From: Eucommia ulmoides | Lineage: Eukaryota > Streptophyta > Magnoliopsida > Garryales > Eucommiaceae | NCBI GenBank assembly: GCA_016647705.1 | Contig: CM028327.1 | Span: 11,107,726-11,171,725, forward strand | DNA: 64,000 nt | Reading direction: 5' to 3' | In this document: positions 36,181 through 46,930 of the stretch, piece after piece | How positions within the stretch are numbered: the stretch's first letter is position 1 | Layout of the letters: each line of letters begins with the position of its first letter | Translations under genes and position numbers: made by a program | Notes under the pieces: generated by a model | Seen by the model: the letters and a program-made list of their open reading frames with translations, nothing else | The model's database searches: none | Told to the model about the DNA's origin: nothing

Positions 36181-36552
36181 TGACTCATGACGAACAAGTG
36201 TCCATTTAGAAAAATAAGAGAATGACTCATGACGATGTTCATGATAAACAAATGTCCGTTTAGAGGATTGTTTAGAGTAATAAAAAAATGACTCCTGACG
36301 ATACTCATGACGAACACGTGTCCGTTTAGAGGATTGTTTAGAGTAATAAAAATAACTCATGACGATACTCATGACAAACACGTGTCTGTTTAGAGGATCG
36401 TTTAGAGTAATAAAATGATTCATGATGGTACTCATGACGAATATGTGTCCATTTAGAGAATTGTTTAGAGTAATAAAAAATGACTCATGACGATACTCAT
36501 GACGAACACGTGTCCGTTTAGAGGATCGCTTAGAGTAATAAAAATTATTCAT
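36181..36552 (-). repeat. ~64-bp tandem repeat array downstream of pol
   Basis: About six units contain ACGTGTCCGTTTAGAGGAT and GACTCATGACGATACTCATG. An open frame of 134 codons passes through the array on the minus strand, rotating through the three reading phases because the unit is not a multiple of three. I treat it as non-coding. Confidence 0.85.
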
Positions 36553-37680
36553 GCCCCAGCCCTCTTGGCCAGGGGCTTAAAGAAAGTTCAAGAGTATAAA
36601 ATATGCCCCAACTTGTGACTGAGCCAGAATGAGAGAGCAAAGATATAAATGTGCCCCAGCCGAACTCTCAGATGACCGAACATTTATAGATTGCCTGCGT
36701 ACCTTAGTATTATGCCGAGGATCAAGTTTGGCGTAGTTCACTTTTCGCCCTTTTCAGGGCAAAACGCATACCTGGACGCTCATTTAGAGCTTTGGAACTT
36801 TCAGCAATAAAAAGTTTCTGATTTGAACCGGAAGGTAAGAAGTCTTTGTGAGAGAGAAATCCATACTTCCATGTCCTTTGAAAAGCTTGTAATTGAACAA
36901 AAACACATGTAACACGAAAATTTAGTTTGAAAAACTTGTCACTCTTTACGACTCGCAATTCTGTCCAACCGGAAGGTAAGAAGACTTTGTAAGAGAGAAA
37001 TCCATGCTTCCATGTCCTTTGAAAACCCTGTAATTGAACAAAAAAACACATGTAACACGAAAATTTAGTTTGAAAAACTTGTCACTCTTTACGACTCGCA
37101 ATTCCGTCCCCCATTTTCCGTTGCAATCCCTCATTTGATGGCGCTTGACTTTCTCGGGTCACGGGACAGTATCGGGAGATTTTTCCGTCTCGTCCTTCCG
37201 TCAATCTTAGAGATGTACTTTCTGGAGGTTTTCTCCGGGTTGTTGGCAGGGTCTGGTTTTTTTTTTTTTTTTGGACAACATCCCTATCAGCCTTTATTTC
37301 TCTGCACCCGCCGATTCTCACTTTCTCTTTTCTACTAGGCATCCTCAGTGCTTAGGAGAATCACATACTCCTGCTTGCTTTGTATTTTTCAAATCCTGCA
37401 AAACTGATTTAACCAAATATGGGAAAACGTATAAAACCTTACCCCAAACAGGTATCTTTATCACCAGATATGTTGACTGTGAGATTTCAAGCCGGATTGT
37501 CTGACAAGTATGATTTCAATGCAAATTTGAGCCATATTCGATGTTCCTTTTCACAGATTTCAACTCTTGCTCAAATCCATCAAGTTCCGAACACAGAAAA
37601 GTCTTACGGTCAATGGAAGTCAACCGTAGTGGGAATTCCAAAAATGCCCCTAGAAGTGATCTAACTGTTCTTCTTCTTCT

Positions 37681-37713
<33 letters not shown>

Positions 37714-37870
37714 GCGACACGGTCTCTACATTTTTCTCATAGCGCCCTTTCGAGTTTTCACCATGTTCGAGCCGTATTTTTCTTCTTCTTTTTTTTTTTT
37801 TTTTTTTTTTTTTGGAAGCAACAGATAATCACAAATTGAAATAAACTTACTTAAAAAATAAGGACATTTA
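36553..37870 (-). other. Tat 3' non-coding region with 141-bp duplication
   Basis: Two adjacent copies of a 141-bp unit beginning CCGGAAGGTAAGAAG lie at 36828-36968 and 36969-37109. Long T runs occur at 37256-37272, 37687-37712 and 37787-37813. No conserved protein is seen. Confidence 0.7.
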
Positions 37871-40579
37871 TTAGGCAAAGTATTTCTTTACAGAATCCGA
37901 GTTTAGGGGCTCGGGAAATACATCACCATCCATTTCCTGGAGAATCAACGCTCCACCGCTCAAAACCTTATGAACAACAAAAGGACCTTCCCAATTTGGC
38001 GCGAACTTACCCTTAGCTTCATCTTGGAAATGAAAGATTTTCTTCAAAACTAACTCACCGACCTTGAAGACTCTAGGGTATACCCGTTTATCATGAGCTC
38101 TAGTAATCCTCTGTCTGTAGCACTGTCCGTGGCATATCGCTGTCAGCCGCTTTTCATCGATTAAACAAAGTTGGTCCAACCGTTGTTGTACCCATTCAGT
38201 TTCATCAAGCTCGGCCTCTATGAGCACTCGTAGAGATGGAATTTCCACCTCGGCTGGTATCACCGCTTCTGTGCCATAAACCAGAGAATAGGGGGTTGCC
38301 CCTGTCGAGGTCCGAACCGAGGTTCGGTAAGCCATCAAAGCATATGGTAGCATATCATCCCACTCCTTATAATTGTCAATCATCTTCCGGAGAATTTTCT
38401 TTATATTTTTGTTGGCGGCTTCCACTGCTCTATTCATTTTTGGACGGTAAGGCGCTGAGTTTTTGTGCTCGATCTTGAACTGCTGACATATTTTCTGTAT
38501 TTCTGAACCCTTCAGGTTTTTAGCATTGTCGGTTATCAATGTTTGCGGCAAACCGTATCTTGACACAATATTTTCTTTGATGAATCGAGCTACTATCTTT
38601 TGAGTCACTCGGGTTAAAGAAACGGCTTCTACCCACTTGAAAAAATAATCAATTGCCACCAGAATAAAGCGATGACCACTCGGCGCCTTAGGGGTAACTT
38701 CCCCAATAACGTCCATACCCCACATTGAGAAGGGCCATGGGGCCGCCAAGCAATGAAGGTGCGAAGGTGGGACATGGATTTGATCACCATGAATCTGACA
38801 CTTATGGCATCTTCGAACAAACTGCACGCAGTCGCTTTCCATCGTTAGCCAAAAATGACCGGTCCTCAGGATCTTCTTGGCAAGCATGAAGCCGCTCATG
38901 TAAGGTCCACATATGCCACCATAGACCTCTTTCATCAACTGGATGGCCTCTTTGACTCCAACACATCTCAACAGGCCCATGTCAGGGGAGCGTTTGTACA
39001 GTGTCTCCCCGCTTAGGAAGAATTGGCCTGCTAACCTCCGGAGAGTTTTCCGATCAACACTTGATGCCCCTTCCGGATACTCCTGATTTTTCAGAAAGTT
39101 CTTTATGTCATGGTACCACGGGTCTTTGGCTGGCTCAGATTCAAGCTGGCAGCAGTGGGCCGGTCGGCGTTGAACTCGGATCACCACCGGAATGATATCA
39201 TCATCCTCTCGAGTGATAGATATCATAGATGCCAAGGTAGCTAAGGCATCGGCAAAGTCATTTTTTAGCCTCGGTATGCTTTCAAATTCTATTATTGTAA
39301 ATTGCTCGCACAACTCCAGGAGGTGATTGTTATAGGCTATCAAGGTCGGATCTCTCGTGGCATATTTATCCGTCACCTGATTGATTATCAGCTCAGAATC
39401 TCCGAACACTAGCAATTCTTTGATTTTCATATCGACAGCCAGTTGGAGTCCCAGAATACAGGCTTCGTACTCAGCTCGATTATTTGTGCTCTGGAACTTC
39501 AACTTGGAAGCCACTGGATAATGCTGTTTGCCCGGAGAAACCAGAACGGCTCCGATTCTAGCCCCTCGAGAGTTCACTGCTCCATCAAAATACATTTTCC
39601 AGACGGTTTCCTCATTTTCTTCATCCACCGCATGAATCGACTCTTCAGGGAATAGCGTCTCAAGAGGCTGGTTATCCGTTTGAGCTGGACAACTAGCCAA
39701 CTGATCTGCTATCGCCTGACCCTTTACTGACTTTTGGGTCTTGTAGATGATATCGAACTCCGTCAGCAGCATCTGCCATTTTGCAACTTTTCCTGACAGA
39801 ATCGGCTTCTCGAAGATGTATTTTAAGGGATCCATCCTGGCTATCAAGTAGGTAGTCAGTGGGAGTATATAATGGCGCAGTCTTTGAGCGGACCAAGCCA
39901 ATGCACAACAGGTTCTCTCCAGTAAGGTATAATTTTTCTCATACTTCGTGAAGCGCTTGCTGAGGTAGTAGATGGCTTGCTCCTTCTTTCCAGATTTATC
40001 GAGTTGCCCAAGAATAGCTCCCATGGAGGAGTCGAGAACTGACAAATATAGTAATAACGGAACCTTCTCCCGAGGCGGCACTAGAACGGGAGGGTTCGTT
40101 AGATAGACTTTAATTTTCTCCAAGGCATTTTGGCAATCTGCATTCCATCGCCCGTCACTTTCTTTTCGAAGTAGCTTGAAGATTGGCTCACAAGTGGCAG
40201 TGAGTTGGAAGATGAATCGGGCTATGAAATTTAATCGCCCCAGAAAACCTCGGATTTCTTTCTCATTTCTCGGCGGCGGCATCTCACGAATGGCCTTCGT
40301 CTTTGCAGGATCAATCTCGATTCCATGGCGATTTACCATGAAACCAAGAAGTTTTCCGGAAGCCACCCCAAACGCGCATTTTGCTGGATTGAGCTTGAGC
40401 TGGTACTTTCGAAGTCTGTCGAACACTTTTTTCAAATGGCAGAGATGATCATCGTTCTCCTGTGATTTAACGATCATGTCATCAACATATACCTCCATCT
40501 CCTTGTGCATCATATCATGAAATAGGGTCGTCATTGCTCTTTGGTATGTTGTCCCGGCGTTTTTGAGACCGAAAGGCAT
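37871..40579 (-). CDS. Tat pol: RT C-terminal part, RNase H, aRNase H, integrase
   Basis: A 902-codon open frame without stops. Residues 1-60 are the end of the RT palm, with the YVDD active site at 31-34. Residues about 60-160 complete RT, and about 165-290 form the standard gypsy RNase H (LDSSMGAILGQL, LLERTCCALAWSAQRLRHY). About 328-455 is a second, archaeal-type RNase H (KMYFDGAVNSRGARIGAVLV, NNRAEYEACILGL, FGDSELIINQV), diagnostic of Tat. Integrase follows, with RRCHKCQIHG, WGMDVIGE, TLITDNAKN and AVEAANKNIKKIL giving the D,D,E triad. The two zinc-binding histidines of the integrase N-domain appear to be tyrosines (VYGGICGPYMSG). The first Met is an internal RT residue, not a true start: the frame is open only because the upstream RT is rearranged at 40624. 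Confidence 0.85.
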   Translation of the reverse strand: MPFGLKNAGTTYQRAMTTLFHDMMHKEMEVYVDDMIVKSQENDDHLCHLKKVFDRLRKYQLKLNPAKCAFGVASGKLLGFMVNRHGIEIDPAKTKAIREMPPPRNEKEIRGFLGRLNFIARFIFQLTATCEPIFKLLRKESDGRWNADCQNALEKIKVYLTNPPVLVPPREKVPLLLYLSVLDSSMGAILGQLDKSGKKEQAIYYLSKRFTKYEKNYTLLERTCCALAWSAQRLRHYILPLTTYLIARMDPLKYIFEKPILSGKVAKWQMLLTEFDIIYKTQKSVKGQAIADQLASCPAQTDNQPLETLFPEESIHAVDEENEETVWKMYFDGAVNSRGARIGAVLVSPGKQHYPVASKLKFQSTNNRAEYEACILGLQLAVDMKIKELLVFGDSELIINQVTDKYATRDPTLIAYNNHLLELCEQFTIIEFESIPRLKNDFADALATLASMISITREDDDIIPVVIRVQRRPAHCCQLESEPAKDPWYHDIKNFLKNQEYPEGASSVDRKTLRRLAGQFFLSGETLYKRSPDMGLLRCVGVKEAIQLMKEVYGGICGPYMSGFMLAKKILRTGHFWLTMESDCVQFVRRCHKCQIHGDQIHVPPSHLHCLAAPWPFSMWGMDVIGEVTPKAPSGHRFILVAIDYFFKWVEAVSLTRVTQKIVARFIKENIVSRYGLPQTLITDNAKNLKGSEIQKICQQFKIEHKNSAPYRPKMNRAVEAANKNIKKILRKMIDNYKEWDDMLPYALMAYRTSVRTSTGATPYSLVYGTEAVIPAEVEIPSLRVLIEAELDETEWVQQRLDQLCLIDEKRLTAICHGQCYRQRITRAHDKRVYPRVFKVGELVLKKIFHFQDEAKGKFAPNWEGPFVVHKVLSGGALILQEMDGDVFPEPLNSDSVKKYFA

Positions 40580-41002
40580 CGCCCTATAGCAAAAGACTCC
40601 CCATGAGGTAGTGAAGGCTGTCTAAAGAGTTGACAACGCTCTTAATTTCCTACCAAGATATCTTTGCCTGGTCCTACGATGACATGGTAGGACTGGACAA
40701 GAGTATCGTGGCCCATAAGCTGCCGCTAAAGCCGGAGAGTGTACCAGTCAAACAAAAGTTGAGGAAACTAAGGCCCGCTGTCAGCCTCGAGGTCAAGGAG
40801 GAGATCGTGAAGCAATTCAATGCCTGAATTATTGAAGTCTGTAACTACAGTGAATGGCTCTCAAATGTCGTTCCCGTGCCAAAGTCCTCAGGAAAAATAA
40901 ATAGGGTCGTCATTGCTCTTTGGTATGTTGCCCCGGCGTTTTTGAGACCGAAAGGCATCGCCCTATAGCAAAAGACTCCCCATGAGGTAGTGAAGGCTGT
41001 CT
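40520..41002. repeat. 104-bp direct duplication within RT
   Basis: 40520-40623 and 40899-41002 are identical except one base (GTTGTCCCGG against GTTGCCCCGG), offset 379 bp. Each encodes the RT segment around MPFGLKNAG on the minus strand. The inserted inverted segment 40624-40898 separates them. Confidence 0.95.
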
Positions 41003-41447
41003 TTTCTCGATCTTTCTCATCCATCAGAATCTGATTATAGCCAAAGAACCCATCGGCGAAAGAATAGAGCTTTCGCCCCGTAGTATTGTCGATGATGATG
41101 TGAATGTTTAGCAGTGAAAAATCATCTTTTGGACTCGCCCGGTTGAGATCACGATAGTCCACGCAGACTCTGATTTTTCCTGAGGACTTTGGCACGGGAA
41201 CGACATTTGAGAGCCATTCACTGTAGTTACAGACTTCAATAATTCGGGCATTGAATTGCTTCACGATCTCCTCCTTGACCTCGAGGCTGACAACGGGCCT
41301 TAGTTTCCTCAACTTTTGTTTGACTGGTACACTCTCCGGCTTTAGCGGCAGCTTATGGGCCACGATACTCTTGTCCAGTCCTACCATGTCATCGTAGGAC
41401 CAGGCAAAGATATCTTGGTAGGAAATTAAGAGCGTTGTCAACTCTTT
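40624..41447. repeat. 275-bp inverted repeat within pol (arms 40624-40898 and 41173-41447)
   Basis: The arms are reverse complements without gaps. Coordinates pair with a constant sum of 82071. I found two mismatches (CCCGCTGTCAG against CCCGTTGTCAG, and GCCTGAATT against GCCCGAATT). The spacer is 274 bp. The right arm is the original coding copy (QDIFAWSYDDMVGLDKSIVA on the minus strand). The left arm is an inverted insertion. Confidence 0.95.
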
Positions 41448-41741
41448 CTTTTCCAGAGTCATGAGAGATGATCCAATCTTTACTTCCTTCAACTCTTCCG
41501 AGGTCCCCAAGTTTATCAACTCGGTCTCATCGTTACTGGGAATCGGCTTGTTCTCGAACTCCGTGAAAGCTTTTCGGATCTCACCATCGTCTGGCTGGCA
41601 AGAGTCATCTTCTGCTTCCACTCCCATCGGGTCATGGTCTGGTTCTGCATTGAAATCATACTTATCGCACTCTGGCTCAGTTATATCGCATGCATCATAC
41701 ACTGGTGTTTTAGACATCCTGAAAGCATAAAATTTAAACAT
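40845..41741 (-). pseudogene. Tat pol: RT N-terminal half, truncated by the rearrangement
   Basis: The frame starts in the acidic pre-RT linker and contains SYQDIFAWSYDDM, KLRKLRPVVSLEVKEEIVKQ, IRVCVDYRDLNRASPKDDF, SFADGFFGYNQI and FCYRAMPFGLKNAGATYQRA, which are RT fingers and palm motifs in order. It then runs into the inverted segment at 40898 and stops. RT catalysis needs the Asp-Asp box, which is now only in the separate downstream frame. The DGF in place of the usual D-x-x-x-GY pattern is a minor variant. Confidence 0.85.
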
Positions 41742-41868
41742 TTAAACCATATGTCGGATAAAACAGAATTGCATTCATTAAATATAAAAACCCATTACAA
41801 AGCAAAATTCCTTTCTATCTAGAAGGCAAGGTGGATGAAGGGATGACCAACAGAAAATCTCCCTAAGT

Positions 41869-42198
41869 TTACCGAAACGCCTGGCGAATTGGGAAAGAAC
41901 AAGAATCCCAATTCTGCAGCTTTTCTTTTCCCTTGGTTCGAATACCAGACCCATGACTTGGCCCTGCCTCGTCTCTCATGATTACATTCACAGCTTCCTT
42001 GATCATTACTCTCTCAGGGTGCAACTTGAATCCTGCGGTATCCTTCCCTTTGTTGAGGGTTTCTGCTGGATAGGGGAAAGTGACCCGGATATGCGGAATT
42101 TTCGTTGGCTGGTTGTCTGGGGATCTATCCCTCTTCTTCCGGAAGAACTTCGCTCTGTCTGCTTTTGTCGGCTCGTATCCCAATCCGAGTGATTCCAC
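41869..42198 (-). pseudogene. Tat gag-pol junction fragment; protease missing
   Basis: GLGYEPTKADRAKFFRKKRD is the kind of sequence normally found after protease and before RT in Tat polyproteins. It overlaps the end of gag in a different frame, around the shared sequence GGAATCACTCGG. I see no D-[ST]-G or D-N-G-[ST]-like active site anywhere between gag and RT, so a deletion has removed the protease and shifted the frame. The deletion size cannot be determined here. Confidence 0.6.
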
Positions 42199-44389
42199 CG
42201 GTTTCTCCTACGGAGATTGACAATTCTTCTCCTTCTCCTGTTTTAGCGACGATCTCATAATTCCACGGAACCTTATTGAGATTTTCCACCATCTTTTGGA
42301 TTGGGAAAGACAAAACTAGAGATTTCTCCAGTTTTTGGGCTACCCTTTCTAGATGTAATTCGAACCCTCCGTAGAGAACCTCCGGGTGTAAATAAACACC
42401 ACCGATATCGATCACATCAACTTCTTCTTCGACCTCCTCTGTGAAAATTAGATTGACGCCACTTCCTGAGGAGGCGTGTTCAGGCAACGGATTTTGCTGA
42501 CAATTTGGCGTACCGGCCTCAGTTTTTTTAGGAAACGTGATGGCTCTGGTCCGTATAAACTCCTGGATTTTGTCTTTTAGCTGAAAGCATTGCTCAGTCG
42601 CATGTCCTCTGGTTCCCGAGTGGTATTCACATAAAGCATTTGAAGAAGCTGCTTTACTCCCAGGTTTAACTTCGTAGAATGGAAGGGGCGTCAGCATCCC
42701 CTGCTTCAAACAATTCCGGTACAACTCGGTGATCGAGACCGGAAGGTCTTGTAGATCTCTGTTGTCGTTCTGGAAATTTTCCCCAGTAGCATGAGGTAGA
42801 AGGTCTTGGTGGTATTGGGTTCCTGACCTTGGAGTGCGGTTAGGAATTTGAGGTAGGGTGTTCGGGCGTGGCTGATAGGTATGGTAAGAGGGTGTTGGGT
42901 AGGCTTGAGGGTAATATTAGGGAATGTGGTTTTGATAAGGAGGAGGTACATTTTGGTAATAGCGGGGGCGGCTTTGGGAATAGGGTTGGTTTTGAGGATA
43001 GTTTTGGTTTTGGTGATTTTGAGGAGGGTAGTTGTGATATTGGTTATTCTGGTTCGGGTAGTTCTGGGGACAAGAAGTTTGGGGGTAGTTCTGGTAATGG
43101 GTTTGTCGAGGGAAAACGACAACAGCTACTTCATTTTCTTTCATCTTTGGCGGGGCTGACCTTTTCGTCAGATTGGATTGGGCCCCTTCAATTTTCCCGC
43201 TCCTTATTCCTTCTTCCGTCATCTCGGCCTGTTTGATCGCATCGCCGAAAGAAACCACTGCTATGCTCGAGAGATCTCGATAGAACGGCGGTGACTGAAT
43301 TGACTTGAATATCTCTAACTGAGCCTCCTCGCTCAGCTTAGGGACAACTTTGGCAGCCTCTTCCCTCCAACGAGTAGTATACCTCCGGAAACTTTCGTCT
43401 TTATTTTTCAGTATCTGGTATAGGGTATTGCGGTCTGGCGCGGCATCCCTATTGTACACATATTGCTCACAGAAGGTCTCTACCAGATCTTCAAATGTTT
43501 TAATCTGTGATAGCTCCAGGGTCATGTACCAGTTGAGAGCCGACCCTTTCAACGATCTCCGAAACATCTTTAGGCAAAGGTCTTCGTTCCGAGCATGAAT
43601 TCCTAACTCCTCTTTGTAAATGCTGACATGCCATTCTGGAGGGCCAGTGCCATCATATTTTGTGAATTCTGGAACCACGAAATTTTTCGGGTACACAATC
43701 CCGGGTGGTGCTGACAACTCCTTGTACGTCGCTTTCCTGGACGGCTTCTCTTTTTGCCATTCTTCCATAGTTTTTTCCAATTTCTTCATTTTCAGAAGCC
43801 AAGCCGGTGGAGGGCCATTATCTTCTTTGTTTTCAATTTCAATGGCCGGGCCCGGTTGGCTATCATTTGAATTGTTTGGTGGAGCAACGACCCTCTCCGG
43901 GTGAATGAGGATCTGCGGGGCGGCGGGGGCCGAGCCCTCTAGAGAGGCCTGATAGACATGCCCCTGGATGGGATATGTCGGAGCTCCATAGGCGAAAGGA
44001 TGAGGGCCCATCTGAGGTCCATAGTAGACCGGTACTGCAAAGTTCGGGCCGACGTGGTTCGGATTCGGCCCTGAGTTCTCCATCCCGATACTTGCAGGGT
44101 TTCCATTTGGGGATTCAGTCACAGGAGTCCCGTTGGACGGAGGAATAGGCACCTCCTGAGGTCGGCTAAGTTCGTTGATCCTTTCCATCAACCTGTCAAT
44201 AGTTTCCTGCATCTGAGCTATCTGGGTCGTTCGGGGAGATTCGGGATTGCTTTCTGATGTCATCCTGGAACGAGTCTGTGCTCGACTGCGTGTAAAGATC
44301 GGACTTCGAAAGGGGGGAACTGGATTTGCTTTTCGGGGACCAATTTTTTTTGTCTTGTCCTTTTCTTTTTCACCTACAAAAAAAATCAT
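42125..44389 (-). pseudogene. Tat gag, one in-frame stop
   Basis: A 490-codon frame (44389-42917) continues in the same phase after a single TAA (42915-42917) to 42125. The start includes SRAQTRSRMTSES and a short coiled-coil-like QMQETIDRLMERINELSR. The capsid-type domain lies near residues 240-390 (LKGSALNWYMTLELSQIKTF, FCEQYVYNRDAAPDRNTLYQ, SFRRYTTRWREEAAKV). A glutamine/asparagine/tyrosine-rich tract follows. After the stop, CEYHSGTRGHATEQC is a zinc-knuckle-like C-H-H-C motif. Gag packages element RNA. The stop would truncate it before the zinc knuckle. The ATG at 44389 is the first of the frame; an internal Met at RMTSES is an alternative. Confidence 0.85.
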
Positions 44390-44767
44390 TTTTTTTTAGT
44401 TCACGTGGGTCTTAGGTGGCCTTAAAGCCCTTTCTAATTCGAAGATTTCAATTTCGATAACGACTAATTAAATTTTTTATTATTATTTTTGTTTTTTTTT
44501 TTGTCGTTCCCTACCGATATTGAAAACTTTGAACTTGTTTTTTTTTTTTTTTTTTTTTTTTTAGGACTTCCCCAGACGTCATAAATCCATCAAGTACAAA
44601 AAAAAAAAAAAAAAAAAAAAAAAAACCCTTTCTCGTCTTGTATCATAGAATCCTGAGGGGATAATATGGATACAAGACAGTTTTGTTTTTGTCAGAGGAT
44701 TTACAACGATATAAGGGCCTGAGAGGAAATAAGAAAAGAAATAAAAAAATAAAAAATATATATATAT

Positions 44768-44798
<31 letters not shown>

Positions 44799-44929
44799 AA
44801 TAAAAAATAAATGATATAAAAAACAAATCACTACTTATTTACTGAATTGAGAGAAAAAATAAAATAAAATTTAACATTCGGACTTTAGATTAATTGGACT
44901 TATTCAGACATATTGGGCTCGACCCTCAG
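44390..44929 (-). other. Tat 5' untranslated leader of internal region
   Basis: It carries long homopolymers (T at 44540-44562, A at 44600-44625) and a (TA)n run (44756-44800) between the primer site and gag. No coding signal. Confidence 0.7.
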
Positions 44930-44950
44930 CCGTCCCCAGTGGAGTCGCCA
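44930..44950 (-). other. Tat primer-binding site
   Basis: Minus-strand TGGCGACTCCACTGGGGAC begins two bases after the 5' LTR. TGGCGACTCC is the tRNA-Arg-type site common in Tat/Ogre elements. The tRNA assignment is from memory of the family. Confidence 0.75.
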
Positions 44951-45399
44951 TCTGAACGCGCCCTGATTTTCCAGAGAAAACCAAAAACAAATATATATAT
45001 ATATGTTTATATACTTGGCGCTGGTAAAATGAGAAGGATTTTTAAAAACGTCGATTTTCTCATTAAAATATACTTAAGCCTGTTTTAGAAAAAAAGAGTC
45101 GCCACCTAGCATTGAGTTTAAATGATGTGCTAGGTCACCATATTTTTCTTTTTTGAAAATAATTTTAAAAAAATGGCTTAAGTAAAATTTGACTCCAAAA
45201 ATAACATAGTCTAACCAGAGATTCGTTTAAAGAGTTCGGGGGTCAGTTACGCTCGGGAAAGGTGTCAAGTACCCCAAGACGCCCGTCCAAAGACGGTACC
45301 TTATCCGATTAAGTCCAATTAGAATTTAAATCCGAATGTTTTTATTTTATTTTTAAATCCTCCTTATATACACATACACACACATTTGAGGGAAGTGAT

Positions 45400-46290
45400 C
45401 CCCCTTCTAAACCTAGACCGTTCTGATTGAAGGTTGGGAATTTTCCACCTTGTATTGTTAGCACATTATATTTAATACAAATTAAATAAAACACCCGCAC
45501 ACACGCATCGAGGAGAGTAATTCCCTTCTAAATTTATGCCGTTCAAATTGAAGGTTGGGAATTTTCCACCTCATATTGTTAGTACATTATATTTAATACA
45601 AATTAAATAAAACATCCCGCACACACGCATCGAGGAGAGTAATTCCCTTCTAAATTTAGCCATTCAAATTGAAGGTTGGGAATTTTCCACCTCGTATTGT
45701 TAGCACATTATATTTAATACAAATTAAATAAAACACCCGCACACACGCATCGATGAGAGTAATTCCCTTCTAAATTTTAGCCATTCAAATTGAAGGTTGG
45801 AAATTTTCTACCTCGTATTGTTAGCACATTATATTTAATACAAATTAAATAAAACACCCGCACACACGCATCGAGGAGAGTAATTCCCTTCTAAATCTTA
45901 GCCATTCAAATTGAAGGTTGGGAATTTTCCACCTCGTATTGTTAGCACATTATATTTAATACAAATTAAATAAAACACCCGTACACACGCATCGAGGAGA
46001 GTAATTCCCTTTTAAATTTAGCCATTCAAATTGAAGGTTGGGAATTTTCCACCTCGTATTGTTAGCACATTATATTTAATACGAATTAATTGAAACACCC
46101 GCACACACGCATCGAGGAGAGTAATTCCCTTCTAAATCTTAGCCATTCAAATTGAAGGTTGGGAATTTTCCACCTCGTATTGTTAGCACATTATATTTAA
46201 TACAAATTAAATAAAACACCCGCACACACGCATCGAGGGGAGTAATTCCCCTCTAAATTTTAGCCATTCAAATTGAAGGTTGGGAATTTT
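45400..46290 (-). repeat. ~121-bp tandem repeats in the LTR, seven units
   Basis: Each unit contains TTGAAGGTTGGGAATTTTCC, TTAGCACATTATATTTAATA and CACGCATCGAGGAGAGTAA. In element sense they lie after the TATA box, so they would be in the transcribed leader (R/U5) of element RNA. Confidence 0.95.
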
Positions 46291-46400
46291 CCACCTTGTA
46301 TTATTTACTCAAAATAAATAAATAAATAAATAAATAAAAAGAAAATAAAAAGTAATAAATAAATAAATAATAAAGGAAGATAAAAAAAAAATCTAATTTA

Positions 46401-46437
<37 letters not shown>

Positions 46438-46652
46438 AGTATAATAACAACTTAAAAAAATAAGAGTAAGATTTACAACAGATGAAAATTTACCACCTTC
46501 TTGGGGATTTTTCTTCTTCAAAATTACAATAAAATGAAAATAATACTATTTTCTTCAAAATTTTTCTCCAGATTTCTCCTCTCCCTTACAAAAATTTCTC
46601 TCAAAAAATTTCTTCCCCCTCAAAATTTTCTCTCCTCCCTCTTGTGATCCTT

Positions 46653-46666
46653 CCTCTATTTATAGG
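46653..46666 (-). promoter_or_regulatory. TATA box of Tat LTR
   Basis: Minus-strand CCTATAAATAGAGG is a near-consensus plant TATA box, identical in both LTRs (35514-35527). Transcription would start about 30 bp to the left and run toward gag. Confidence 0.75.
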
Positions 46667-46730
46667 AAGGAAAAATGGAATTTTGCCGACAAAAAAAAAA
46701 CACAAAAGTAAAAAAAATAATAAAAAAAGG

Positions 46731-46930
46731 GGTGGGTGCACCGAAATTCGGTGCACCCACCAGCTTTTGGGTGCACCGAATTTGGTGCACCCAAAAGCAG
46801 GGGGGACACCCCCCCTGCTGGCCGCATGTGCGGCTAGCTTTAAAGCTGGCCGCACATGCGGCCAGTCCAATGGTCGCACCAGCGACCAGTGGTTGGTCGC
46901 TCGTGCGGCCAGCTGGTCGCACCAGCGACC
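46731..46930. repeat. Chain of perfect hairpins in Tat 5' LTR
   Basis: As in the 3' LTR, plus a larger 24-bp-arm hairpin (one mismatch; arm begins CTGGCCGCATGTGCGGC) and a perfect 14-bp stem CTTTTGGGTGCACC. In element sense it sits about 65-265 bp upstream of the TATA box. Confidence 0.9.

Noticed and set aside
36148-36552. 134-codon repetitive frame downstream of Tat pol
   Set aside because: Generated by a 64-bp tandem array with rotating phase. No known Tat protein is encoded here.
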